A DNA stretch of 23,867 nt from an uncultured Actinomycetes bacterium (GTDB taxonomy: Bacteria > Actinomycetota > Thermoleophilia > Solirubrobacterales > 70-9). Under the pieces are notes generated by a model that saw nothing but the letters and a program-made list of their open reading frames with translations, did not search any database and was not told the origin of the DNA. The stretch spans positions 1-23,867 of the forward strand of contig CALCIA010000112.1 of assembly GCA_937907435.1 (NCBI GenBank). The letters are read 5' to 3'. The position numbers and the translations under genes were made by a program. This document shows, one piece after another, positions 1-7,477 of this stretch. How positions within the stretch are numbered: the stretch's first letter is position 1; the number at the start of each line of letters is the position of its first letter.

Positions 1-44
1 GCTCCTCATGGGGGTCACAGCCTGCCAGGACCCCCATGAGGAGC
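1..44. repeat. Family A palindrome, copy 1 (at left window edge)
   Basis: A perfect 16-bp inverted repeat (arm GCTCCTCATGGGGGTC at 1-16, complement at 29-44) encloses the 12-nt loop ACAGCCTGCCAG. The right flank (45-52, CCAGGACC) matches, in inverted form, the flank of the truncated copy at 23847-23867, so the full element is probably about 60 bp with arms near 24 bp and starts before this window. No T-tract follows, so it is not a standard intrinsic terminator. It lies beyond the 3' end of the minus-strand lipoprotein gene. Confidence 0.85.
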
Positions 45-137
45 CCAGGACCTCACTCGGACGGCCGACAGCGCCCCGAACCCGCGCCGTCCTTCCCCGG
101 AACCGACCCGCCAGCCCTACCCGCCGGCCTTGCCGGA

Positions 138-812
138 CTACTTACCACCCGGCTTGATTTCGACGATTTCGCCGGCGGCGTTTACTTCGGTGTCGGGCAG
201 CTTGGTGGTGATGTCGGCGACGAAGGTGCCGCCGGGGGCGACGCCGGAGGAGGTCTTTGCCTTTGCTTCGCCGCTCAGGCCGGCGTCGATTTCGTAGCCG
301 ACGGTGTATTTGCCGGCGCGGACGGCGGAGAGCTTCCAGACGGCTTCGACCGACTTGCCTGGGTCGAGGGGGCCGAAGGAGTAGGTCTTCGCGTTGGAGG
401 TCTCGGCGCCGCCGGGTTCGGATGAGTTGGCGCGGCGAGGGTAGGTGGCGGCGAGGACCCAGACCGGGCGGTCGGGGCCGGCGAGGCCGGGCTGCGGGTC
501 GTGGATGGCGAAGGGGATGCGCGCCTCTTCGCCCTCTTCGCCCTCGACGTCGACGGTCACGGTGAGCGCGGGGACCGTCTTGTCGCCGGTGTTCTTGACG
601 TCGATCCGCATGAGGGACGTCTGGCCGATGAACTGCTTGGCCGGGAAGCTGGCGTCGGTCACCGCCACCTGGTAGGTGCCGGCCTTCTCGTTCGAGTCCG
701 AGGAGCTCGAGGAACCGCAGGCAGCGAGCAGCGCCGCCAAGGCCAAGACCGCAGACCCCACCGCGGCGGCTCGAAGGCGGGCACCCGGGCGTGGTGTTCC
801 GGTCCCCCGCAA
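138..812 (-). CDS. Putative secreted lipoprotein of unknown function
   Basis: A 224-residue protein with a lipoprotein signal peptide: Arg-rich n-region, Ala/Leu-rich h-region (about residues 15-31) and lipobox L29-A30-A31-C32, then a Ser-rich linker. It should be anchored on the outer face of the membrane. Residues about 45-200 alternate short hydrophobic stretches with Gly/Pro/Asp turns, including VDVKNTGDKTVPALTVTV, which suggests a beta-sandwich of the CARDB/DUF11 type; this is a fold impression, not a family assignment. The start is a TTG at 812, the only initiator in this frame that keeps the whole signal peptide. A TAAATT hexamer on the minus strand (827-822) ends 9 nt upstream, implying an almost leaderless mRNA. 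Glu codons are mostly GAA, as in the other exported proteins here. It is transcribed away from the transporter operon, so a role with that transporter is only possible. Confidence 0.72.
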   Translation of the reverse strand: MRGTGTPRPGARLRAAAVGSAVLALAALLAACGSSSSSDSNEKAGTYQVAVTDASFPAKQFIGQTSLMRIDVKNTGDKTVPALTVTVDVEGEEGEEARIPFAIHDPQPGLAGPDRPVWVLAATYPRRANSSEPGGAETSNAKTYSFGPLDPGKSVEAVWKLSAVRAGKYTVGYEIDAGLSGEAKAKTSSGVAPGGTFVADITTKLPDTEVNAAGEIVEIKPGGK

Positions 813-821
813 AGCGTGGCG

Positions 822-827
822 AATTTA
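822..827 (-). promoter_or_regulatory. Candidate -10 box for the lipoprotein gene
   Basis: The minus strand reads TAAATT (fits TANNNT) 9 nt before the TTG start at 812. No convincing -35 box is visible. It is supported mainly by the similar -10-to-start spacing at other genes in the window. Confidence 0.35.
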
Positions 828-922
828 GCACGCGGAATCCCCGCAACCGAGCCATTTTCGGGACGGAGGCCGGGTTAGTGCGATCTCAATATGCGGCTAA
901 CGGAGCAGGCCGACCGATCACA

Positions 923-928
923 TAGACT
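923..928 (+). promoter_or_regulatory. Candidate -10 box for the lipid-transporter operon
   Basis: TAGACT, 58 bp upstream of the ATG at 986, would start a transcript near 935 with a leader of about 50 nt carrying the Shine-Dalgarno sequence. The same hexamer precedes the oxoamine synthase gene (10419-10424, minus). The -35 region is not recognisable. Confidence 0.35.
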
Positions 929-985
929 GCGCCGCGAAGAGTGGGGCTGCCGCGGCCGTGGAGGCGCGGCCTGCTGGAGGAGCAG

Positions 986-1792
986 ATGGTCGGAAGTGCA
1001 GTGAACAGGGCGTTCCTGCCCGCCAAGTCGGTGTTCGAACAGGTGGGGGAGCTCGTTCTCCTGACCGGCCGCACGATCGCTTCGGCGGTCCGCCCGCCCT
1101 ATCCCTATGGCGAGGAGTTCATCGGCCAGTTCCTCTTTGCCCTGCAGCTCTGCTGGTTCCCGCTGCTGGTCTCGACCGTGGCGATCAACTTCGGCGCCCC
1201 CGGCCTGCAGGCCGCCAACTTCCTCACGCTCTTCGGCGCGCTCGACCGGCTCGGCGGCTTCTTCGTCCTCGCCGCGATCCGAGAAATCGGCCCCTTCGTG
1301 ACCGGCGTCTGCGTGGCCGGGATCGCCGGCACCGCGATCACCGCCGACCTCGGCGCCCGCAAGATCCGCGAGGAGCTCGACGCCCTCCAGGTGCTGGGCG
1401 TCGACCCGATCAAGAACCTGGTCGTGCCGCGCTTCCTCGCCCTGATGCTGGTCACCGGGCTGCTCGACATCTTCGCCATCGTCGCCGGCCTCTCCGGCGG
1501 CATCTTCACCGAGATCCTCTACCACCAGTCCCTCGGCGGCTTCTTCGCGACGCTCTTCGAGCAGGCTTCCGTCACGGATCTGTGGGGATCGGTGATCAAG
1601 TGCACGCTCTTCGGCGCGATCATCGCGATCGTCTGCTGTTACAAAGGCATGACGGCCTCCGGCGGCGCCGCGGGCGTCGGCCGGGCGGTGAACGAGGCGG
1701 TCGTGATCTCGTTCCTGGCCTTCTTCGCCTTCAACTACGTCTTCACCCAGACGCTGCTGGCGACCAACCCGGAATTGCAGACGATCCGGTGA
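986..1792 (+). CDS. mlaE: MlaE/YrbE-type lipid ABC transporter permease (first subunit)
   Basis: A 268-residue membrane protein of the MlaE/YrbE permease family, the membrane part of ABC importers that move phospholipid, sterol or other lipid together with MCE proteins. After an amphipathic N-terminus come about five hydrophobic segments. The family signature lies at residues about 112-134 (GIAGTAITADLGARKIREEL, then DAL), the cytoplasmic coupling loop thought to contact the ATPase. Next come a Leu-rich TM and a C-terminal TM with the conserved CCYKGMTASGGAAGVG turn. The ATG at 986 was chosen over the GTG at 941 because GGAGG (976-980) sits 5 nt before it. It is the first gene of an operon with a second permease 28 bp downstream and the ATPase after that. 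Two different permease subunits are the actinobacterial YrbEA/YrbEB arrangement. The substrate cannot be read from sequence. Confidence 0.88.
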   Translation: MVGSAVNRAFLPAKSVFEQVGELVLLTGRTIASAVRPPYPYGEEFIGQFLFALQLCWFPLLVSTVAINFGAPGLQAANFLTLFGALDRLGGFFVLAAIREIGPFVTGVCVAGIAGTAITADLGARKIREELDALQVLGVDPIKNLVVPRFLALMLVTGLLDIFAIVAGLSGGIFTEILYHQSLGGFFATLFEQASVTDLWGSVIKCTLFGAIIAIVCCYKGMTASGGAAGVGRAVNEAVVISFLAFFAFNYVFTQTLLATNPELQTIR

Positions 1793-1820
1793 GCGGCCGG
1801 GGCGACATCGAGGGCGCGCG

Positions 1821-2618
1821 GTGAACGCCTGGCTCGAAGTCCCGCGCGGCTGGCTCGACTCGCTCGGCGAGATCGCCCGCTTCGGTGGGCGCGTCGCGAT
1901 GCTCGTCTACTCGGGGCGCGTGCTGCGCTTCTTCGGCGAGGCGCTGCGCCAGGCGGGGATCCTGATCCTCGGCTCGGCGCTGGTGATCTGGGGCCTCGTC
2001 TTCGTGCTCGGCCTGCAGTGCGGGATCGAGGGTGCCTACCTGCTGCGCGCGAACGGCGCGCCGGCTTATGCGGGCGTCTTCTCGGCCTGGTGTGACCTGC
2101 GCGAGATCCTTCCGTACGCCTTCGGTTACATGCTCTCGGCGAAGGTCGGGACCGGGATCGTCGCCGAGCTCGGCGCGATGCGGATCTCCGACGAGATCGA
2201 CGCGCTCGAGGTGATGGGCGTGCCGCCGGTCACCTTTCTCTGCGCGACCCGCCTGCTCGCCGCCTGGCTCGCCTTCCCGTTCATGTACCTGGTCGCGATC
2301 GGCGTCATGTACCTGGCCTCCTACATCGCTGTCGTCAAGCAGATCGGCGACGCGTCTTCGGGCGGCTACCTGCTGATCTTCTGGCAGTTCCAGAACCCGC
2401 CGGACGTGATCTTCAGCCTGATCAAGGGCATGGTGATGGCGACCGCGATCGTCCTGGTCGGCTGTTACTACGGCTATACGGCTTCGGGAGGACCTGTGGG
2501 GGTGGGGACCGCGACGGCGAAGTCGATGGTCCTGAACATCGTCTTAGTCCACATCATCGGCATGCTTGGGACCCTGGTCTTCTGGGGAGCGAATCCCCGT
2601 GCGCCAATAGGAGGGTGA
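1821..2618 (+). CDS. mlaE: MlaE/YrbE-type lipid ABC transporter permease (second subunit)
   Basis: A 265-residue paralogue of the preceding permease. The coupling-loop signature is at about residues 109-130 (VGTGIVAELGAMRISDEIDA), followed by LEVMGVPP and a TM pair, and the C-terminal GCYYGYTASGGPVGVG turn matches that of its partner. The N-terminal 40 residues form an amphipathic helix before the first TM, as in MlaE. It presumably pairs with the first permease as a heterodimer in the inner membrane. The GTG start at 1821 has only a weak purine-rich stretch upstream and lies 28 bp after the previous stop, so translation is probably coupled. The end of the gene contains the Shine-Dalgarno sequence of the ATPase gene (GGAGG just before the TGA at 2616). 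Confidence 0.87.
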   Translation: MNAWLEVPRGWLDSLGEIARFGGRVAMLVYSGRVLRFFGEALRQAGILILGSALVIWGLVFVLGLQCGIEGAYLLRANGAPAYAGVFSAWCDLREILPYAFGYMLSAKVGTGIVAELGAMRISDEIDALEVMGVPPVTFLCATRLLAAWLAFPFMYLVAIGVMYLASYIAVVKQIGDASSGGYLLIFWQFQNPPDVIFSLIKGMVMATAIVLVGCYYGYTASGGPVGVGTATAKSMVLNIVLVHIIGMLGTLVFWGANPRAPIGG

Positions 2619-2622
2619 CGCG

Positions 2623-3654
2623 ATGCGCAACGACGAGGAAGAGCGCTTCAACGAGATCGAGGAGGAGCAGTACGAAGCGGAGGCGGAGACGAGCGCCGAA
2701 CTGGCCTCGGAGGACCCCGTGGGCGTGCCCGCCGACGCGGCGCCCGCGACCGTGGGGCACCCGGAAAGCGCCACCGCCGACGGGCCTTACGTGAGCGAGG
2801 ACGGGGCGATGATGGGGCGCGACTTCGTCATCCCCGGCGTCGACCCGCGCGAGCACGACCCCTACCGCTTCCACACCGGCCGCAAGCGCGACCACGGCGG
2901 CACCGACGCGATCGAGATCATCGACCTGGTCAAACAGTTCGGCCGCGCCCGCATCCTCAACGGCCTGAACCTCGGCCTGCCCGAGAACCAGGTCTCGATG
3001 GTGCTCGGCCCGTCGGGCACCGGCAAGAGCGTGCTGATCAAGCACATCGTCGGGCTGCTCTACCCGGATTCGGGCGACGTGCTCGTGCACGGGGAATCGA
3101 TCCCGAACATGACCGACGACGAACTCTTCGAGACGCGCAAAAAGTTCGGCCTGCTGTTCCAGGACGGCGCGCTCTTCGGCTCGATGAACATCTACGACAA
3201 CGTCGCCTTCCCGCTGCGCCAGCACACCGACAAAGGCGAGGAGGAGATCGGCGAGATCGTCAACCGCCGGCTCAAAGAGGTAGGCCTCTCCGAGGCGACC
3301 TACAAGATGCCGAACGAGCTCTCCGGCGGGATGCGCAAGCGCGCCGGCTTCGCCCGGGCGCTGGTTCTGGAACCGGCGATCGTGATGTTCGACGAGCCCG
3401 ACTCCGGCCTCGACCCGGTCCGCACGGCGCTGCTCTGCGAGCTGATCCGCGAGATCCACGCCGAGAACGGCGGCTGTTACCTGGTGATCAGCCACGACCT
3501 CAACACCGCGCGGCGGATCGCCGACTTCATCGCGGTGCTGTGGAGCGGCAAGATCGTCGAGTCGGGGCCGAAAGAAGAAGTCTTCGACTCGTCCAACCCG
3601 TTCGTCAGCCAGTTCCTTCACGCGGACGTCACCGGCCCGCTGTCGATGGACTGA
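2623..3654 (+). CDS. mlaF: MlaF/Mkl-type ATP-binding subunit of the lipid transporter
   Basis: A 343-residue ABC ATPase that powers the two permeases. Walker A is GPSGTGKS (129-136), the Q-loop LLFQDGALF has Q180, the signature is LSGGMRKRAGFARAL (about 233-247), Walker B is VMFDEPDSGLDP (254-265) and the switch His is H291 (VISHDL). The LSGGM signature and FDEPDSGLDP are typical of the MlaF/Mkl branch. The first 95 residues precede the ABC domain and are strongly acidic (runs of Glu/Asp up to about residue 85). This region is longer than in MlaF and is probably disordered or regulatory. GGAGGGTG overlaps the stop of the upstream permease and gives a clear ribosome-binding site for the ATG at 2623. 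Confidence 0.9.
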   Translation: MRNDEEERFNEIEEEQYEAEAETSAELASEDPVGVPADAAPATVGHPESATADGPYVSEDGAMMGRDFVIPGVDPREHDPYRFHTGRKRDHGGTDAIEIIDLVKQFGRARILNGLNLGLPENQVSMVLGPSGTGKSVLIKHIVGLLYPDSGDVLVHGESIPNMTDDELFETRKKFGLLFQDGALFGSMNIYDNVAFPLRQHTDKGEEEIGEIVNRRLKEVGLSEATYKMPNELSGGMRKRAGFARALVLEPAIVMFDEPDSGLDPVRTALLCELIREIHAENGGCYLVISHDLNTARRIADFIAVLWSGKIVESGPKEEVFDSSNPFVSQFLHADVTGPLSMD

Positions 3655-3696
3655 CCCTGTGCCGGACGCGCGGCACCCGGCGCGGCGCTGACCGCA

Positions 3697-6132
3697 GTGG
3701 GGCGCCGTCGCCCGTTCGGGGCGATCGCCGCGTGGTCGGTTCGCCACGCCCGCGCGGTGCTGGTCGTCGCGGCGCTCGTCGCGATCGCCGCCGCCGTCGC
3801 CGCGACGCAGGTCGACACCGACGCGGGCCTCTCGACGCTCGTCGACAAGGGCGACCCGACCTACGAAGCGACCCAGCGGGTGCGTGCCGAGTTCGGCGAA
3901 GAACCGGTCGTCGTCCTGGTCAAGGGCAGCCTGCCGAAGCTGCTGCTCGGCAAGGACATCTACAAGCTGCTGCGGCTCGAGGGGTGCCTCTCGGGCAAGG
4001 TGCCGAAGGGGGCGAAGCCGCTGCCCGGCGCCTGCGAGGAGATCGCGGAAATGGAACCGGTCTCCTTCCTCGCCGGCCCGGCGACCTTCCTGAACGAGGC
4101 GGTGGTGCAGATCGACGAACAGCTCGAACGCCTCGCCAAGCACCTGCCGCCGGAACGCTTCAACGAATACCTGCTCGCGATCGCGTCGAAATACGGGATC
4201 ACCTCGCTGCCGAGCATCGCCAACGAAGAATTCGTCGCCACCGTCGTCTTCGACCTCGCCAAGGCGCGCGGGACGCCGAAGGCGCGGCTCGCCTACCTCT
4301 TCCCGAACTCCCACTCGGCGCAGATCGTGATCCGGCTGAAGCCGGATCTCACCGAAGCCGAGCGCCGCCGCGCGATCGGGCTGATCGAAGACGCGGTCGC
4401 CGAAACGACGCCGCGCAAGGCCTGCGGCACCGAAGGAAAGGCCGAACCGTGCTTCGCCTTGCAGGGCGGCGAATATGTCGTGACCGGCGCGCCGGTCGTC
4501 GTCGACGCGATCGCCCGCGCGCTGAAGGACGCGCTGCTCCTGCTCTTCGGCGTCGCGATCGTGGTGATGGCGATCGTCCTGCTGCTCGCCTTCCGCAGCC
4601 GCCTGCGCCTCTTGCCGCTGGCGCTCGCCCTTGCCTCGGCGGCGCTCGTCTTCGGCCTCCTCGACGTGGTCGGCGGCTCGCTGACGATGGCCTCGGTGGC
4701 GGTGCTGCCGATCCTGATCGGCCTCGCGGTCGATTATGCGATCCAGTTCCAGGCGCGGCTCGACGAGGTGCAGGCGACGGGCGCCACGGGCGCCGAGTCG
4801 GCGCGGACCGCGGCGAACCTGTCGGGGCCGACGATCGCCACCGCCTGCCTCGCGACGGCCGCCGGCTTCCTCGTGCTGCTGCTCTCGCCGACGCCGATGG
4901 TGCGCGGCTTCGGCGTCCTCCTCTTCGCCGGTGTCCTGCTCGCCTTCGTCCTGGTGATGACCGCCGGGTTCGCCGCCTTGAGCCTGCGTCGCGCGCCGCG
5001 CGAGCCGCGGGCGCTCGGCGAGATCCGCCCGCTCGCCGCCCTGGTCGACTTCGCCGTCGCGCGGCCGGTCCTGATCCTCGCCGTGGGGGCCGCCCTCGCG
5101 GCGGTCGGCTGGGGGGTGGGCACCCAGATCGACACCGTCTCCGAAGTCCGTCAGCTCGCCCCCCACAATCTGCGCCAGGTCGAAGACCTCGACGCCTTCA
5201 CGGAGGCGACCGGCACCACCGGCGACCTCGAAGTCCTGGTCGAAGCACCTGACCTCACCGATCCGGCGACGATCGAATGGATGGCGGGCTTCAAGCGCCG
5301 CGTGCTGAAGGAAGACGACGTGACCGCGGGCCCGGCGCTCTCCGACTTCCTCACCCGCGGCGGCAAGGTGACCAAGTCGGGGATCGAAGCGACGCTGGCC
5401 GCGATGTCGCCGTACTCGCTGCGCCAGGTCGCGCCGCTCGATCCGAAGACCGGCAAGGTCGGCCACCTGGCGCTGATCGGGTTCGGGATCAAGTCGCAGA
5501 CGCTGGCCGAACAGGAAGCGCTCCTCGACAGCGTGCGCGCGCAGGTCGGCACCCCGCCCGCCGGGGTCGAGGTCCACCTCACCGGCCTGCCGGTGATCGC
5601 CACCGAAGCGGGCTCCGAGCTCTCCTCCAGCCGCTACTGGCTCGCCCTCGCCGGGCTCGGCGCCGTCGCCCTCGTCCTCCTCGCCCTGCTGCGCTCCTTC
5701 CGCCGCGCGCTGGTCCCGCTGCTGCCGACCGTGCTCGCCACCGGCTGGGCGTCGCTCCTGATCTGGCTGACCGGGATCCCGCTCAACCCGATGTCGGCGG
5801 CGCTGGGGGCGCTGACGATCGCGATCGCCACCGAGTTCGCGGTGATCCTCTCCGGGCGCTTCGAGCAGGAGCGCTCGATCGGCCTTGACGTCACCGCCGC
5901 GCTGCGGCGCGCCTACGCCCGCACCGGCGCCGCGGTCGTCGCCTCCGGCCTCACCGCGATCGCCGGCTTCGCCGTCCTCGTCGCCTCCGACATCCGCATG
6001 CTGCGCGACTTCGGCGCGGTCACCGTGATCGACCTCGCCGCCGCGCTCCTCGGCGTGATCGTGATCCTCCCGGCGACCCTCGTCCTGCTGGAGCGGCGGC
6101 GCCCGCCCGACCCGGGAGCATCACGGCCGTGA
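3697..6132 (+). CDS. MMPL/RND-family lipid exporter (HpnN-like)
   Basis: An 811-residue RND-superfamily membrane protein with the two-fold 12-TM layout: TM1 (about 18-37), a large extracytoplasmic domain (38-275), a five- to six-TM block (277-430), TM7 (455-475), a second extracytoplasmic domain (476-645) and a final TM block (648-797). The proton-relay region reads GLAVDYAIQF with D346 in the first half; the equivalent in the second half is IATEFAVIL with E713, so the halves are not equal. Known relatives move lipids (MmpL, hopanoid transporter HpnN). The first loop carries four cysteines, C97, C113, C243 and C252, likely two disulfides. The GTG start at 3697 lies 42 bp after the ATPase gene, and the stop overlaps the next gene by 4 bp. 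Its position in a Mla-type operon suggests lipid handling coupled to that importer (inference). Glu is almost always GAA. Confidence 0.85.
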   Translation: MGRRRPFGAIAAWSVRHARAVLVVAALVAIAAAVAATQVDTDAGLSTLVDKGDPTYEATQRVRAEFGEEPVVVLVKGSLPKLLLGKDIYKLLRLEGCLSGKVPKGAKPLPGACEEIAEMEPVSFLAGPATFLNEAVVQIDEQLERLAKHLPPERFNEYLLAIASKYGITSLPSIANEEFVATVVFDLAKARGTPKARLAYLFPNSHSAQIVIRLKPDLTEAERRRAIGLIEDAVAETTPRKACGTEGKAEPCFALQGGEYVVTGAPVVVDAIARALKDALLLLFGVAIVVMAIVLLLAFRSRLRLLPLALALASAALVFGLLDVVGGSLTMASVAVLPILIGLAVDYAIQFQARLDEVQATGATGAESARTAANLSGPTIATACLATAAGFLVLLLSPTPMVRGFGVLLFAGVLLAFVLVMTAGFAALSLRRAPREPRALGEIRPLAALVDFAVARPVLILAVGAALAAVGWGVGTQIDTVSEVRQLAPHNLRQVEDLDAFTEATGTTGDLEVLVEAPDLTDPATIEWMAGFKRRVLKEDDVTAGPALSDFLTRGGKVTKSGIEATLAAMSPYSLRQVAPLDPKTGKVGHLALIGFGIKSQTLAEQEALLDSVRAQVGTPPAGVEVHLTGLPVIATEAGSELSSSRYWLALAGLGAVALVLLALLRSFRRALVPLLPTVLATGWASLLIWLTGIPLNPMSAALGALTIAIATEFAVILSGRFEQERSIGLDVTAALRRAYARTGAAVVASGLTAIAGFAVLVASDIRMLRDFGAVTVIDLAAALLGVIVILPATLVLLERRRPPDPGASRP

Positions 6133-6794
6133 AAGGCGTCGCCAACCGCTATTCGCTCGCGGTCGGGCTGCTCTTCCTGGCGCTGATCGTCGTCGCCTCC
6201 ATCCACACGCTGAACGGTGGCGGTGAAGACACGCTCGGCCTCGACAAGCAGCCGGCCCGCTGGCCGCTCCCCGAGTTCGCCGTCCCCGCCGCGGCCGGGC
6301 AGCTGGAAGGCGACGCCAACGTCTACCAGGACGACTGCGAAAGCTCCTCGCTGCCCTGCCCGGACGGCTCCAAGCGCGTCCCCGCCTGCCAGATCACCAC
6401 CCCCGGCGCGATCCGCGTCTGCGATCTCTTCGACCGCCCGCTGGTGATCTCGTTCTGGTTCGGGACCACCGGCACCTGCGAGGAGCAACAGAACGTCGTC
6501 AGCACCGTCGCGGCGCGCTACCGTGGACGGGTGAACTTCCTTTCGCTGGACGTCCGCGATTCGCGCGGGTCCGTTCGCGAATTGGTTCGTGAACGGGGGT
6601 GGGAGATGCCGGTCGGATTCGACCGCGACGGTGCCGTGGCGGCGCTCTACCGGGTCGGCGGCTGCCCGACCTTCGCCTACGCCTATCCCGGCGGCACGCT
6701 GCAGAGCGCCTCGATCGGCGAACTTGGCGTCGGCGCCCTCAGCCAACATGTGGAGGAACTGCTGAACGCGACGCGGGTGGCTGAAGGGGGCTAG
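6129..6794 (+). CDS. Membrane-anchored thioredoxin-fold protein lacking a CXXC motif
   Basis: A 221-residue protein with one N-terminal membrane anchor (about 9-27) and an extracytoplasmic TlpA/AhpC-like domain. The strand LVISFWFG (105-112) and the cis-Pro loop VGGCPTFAY (177-185) mark the thioredoxin fold. The usual WCxxC reads TTGTC (113-117): the first Cys is T114 and only C117 remains, so ordinary dithiol chemistry is not possible at that site. Four further cysteines lie in an insert before the fold (C70, C77, C87, C98), and C179 precedes the cis-Pro. The GTG start at 6129 overlaps the MMPL stop by 4 bp (GTGA), so the two are co-translated. Because the MMPL loop has four cysteines, this protein may isomerise or bind it (inference). 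It could also be a non-catalytic scaffold or a peroxiredoxin-like one-Cys enzyme. Confidence 0.72.
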   Translation: MKGVANRYSLAVGLLFLALIVVASIHTLNGGGEDTLGLDKQPARWPLPEFAVPAAAGQLEGDANVYQDDCESSSLPCPDGSKRVPACQITTPGAIRVCDLFDRPLVISFWFGTTGTCEEQQNVVSTVAARYRGRVNFLSLDVRDSRGSVRELVRERGWEMPVGFDRDGAVAALYRVGGCPTFAYAYPGGTLQSASIGELGVGALSQHVEELLNATRVAEGG

Positions 6795-6796
6795 AG

Positions 6797-7468
6797 ATGG
6801 CGACCGAAGGTGCACGGGCAGTGATCGGGTGGGAGCCGGCGCCGAGGCCGGGCTGGGTGGCGCCGCACCTGGAGGCCGAGTTCCCGGGACTCTCGCTGGC
6901 TACGGTCGAGGTCGACGGGCGCCCCGGCCGCAGCCCCGAGCCGGTCCGGCGCCGCCTCCGCGATCTCTCCGACCGCCTCTTCGGCGCCGAGGCGATCCGC
7001 CTGCGCGGGCGGCCGATCCCCTGGGCCTACCGGGTCTTCTTCCGCCAGATCGGCCTCGACCCCGACCGCGATCGCACCCCCGTGGAGCAGCTCGTCCTCG
7101 ACCGCCTCCAGGACGGCGGCTTCCGCAGCCGCGGCCTGCCCGCCGACGCGCTGACGATCGCCACGATCGAGACCGGCGTCGCCCTGCGCTGCTTCGACGC
7201 CGACCGGCTGGCGGGCGAGCTCTGCATCCGTGATGCGGCGCCGGGCGAGCGGCTGCCGGGGCGCACGAGCGACCTGGCGACCGGGACCCTGACGATCGCC
7301 GACGAATCGGGCCCGGTCGGGCTCCTCTTCGGCGAGACCGCCGCGGGCCGCGGGGTCGAACGCGACAGCCGTCGGATCGCGATCGCCGCGGTCGGCGTCG
7401 GTGCGGTCCCGGCGATCTCTGTTGAAGAGGCGTTATGGATTGCTGCAGCGACCCTCGAGGCGGCTTAG
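6797..7468 (+). CDS. B3/B4 tRNA-binding domain protein (PheT-like, putative editing)
   Basis: A 223-residue cytoplasmic protein that resembles stand-alone B3/B4 domains related to the editing module of phenylalanyl-tRNA synthetase beta. Supporting segments are an early substrate-strand region, the run RGRPIPWAYRVFFRQIGLDP (about 70-90), which is typical of these proteins, TPVEQLVLDRL, and a C-terminal part with TSDLATGTLTIADESGPVGL and GVGAVPAISVEEAL. Stand-alone members are annotated widely in Actinobacteria, and the substrate is usually unknown. The family assignment is from recall of these motifs. The ATG at 6797 follows GGGGGCTAGAG, a usable ribosome-binding site, 2 bp after the thioredoxin-like gene stop, so it may share the upstream transcript. 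Glu codons are mostly GAG, unlike the preceding exported proteins. Confidence 0.68.
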   Translation: MATEGARAVIGWEPAPRPGWVAPHLEAEFPGLSLATVEVDGRPGRSPEPVRRRLRDLSDRLFGAEAIRLRGRPIPWAYRVFFRQIGLDPDRDRTPVEQLVLDRLQDGGFRSRGLPADALTIATIETGVALRCFDADRLAGELCIRDAAPGERLPGRTSDLATGTLTIADESGPVGLLFGETAAGRGVERDSRRIAIAAVGVGAVPAISVEEALWIAAATLEAA

Positions 7469-7471
7469 AAT
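7466..7471 (+). promoter_or_regulatory. Candidate -10 box for a leaderless gene
   Basis: TAGAAT ends 6 nt before the ATG at 7478, placing the expected transcription start at or next to the ATG. No Shine-Dalgarno sequence is present, which fits a leaderless mRNA. The box overlaps the stop codon region of the preceding gene. A -35 hexamer is not obvious. Confidence 0.45.
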
Positions 7472-7477
7472 CAGACC

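Noticed and set aside
1..44. CRISPR-like or terminator reading of the family A copies
   Set aside because: Copies are kilobases apart with no regular spacers, and no T-tract follows the stems.
2554..5577. 1007-codon minus-strand open frame opposite the ATPase and MMPL genes
   Set aside because: Its Arg/Asp/Gly-rich, low-hydrophobicity sequence is the usual antisense shadow of high-GC genes, and the plus strand carries clear protein families.
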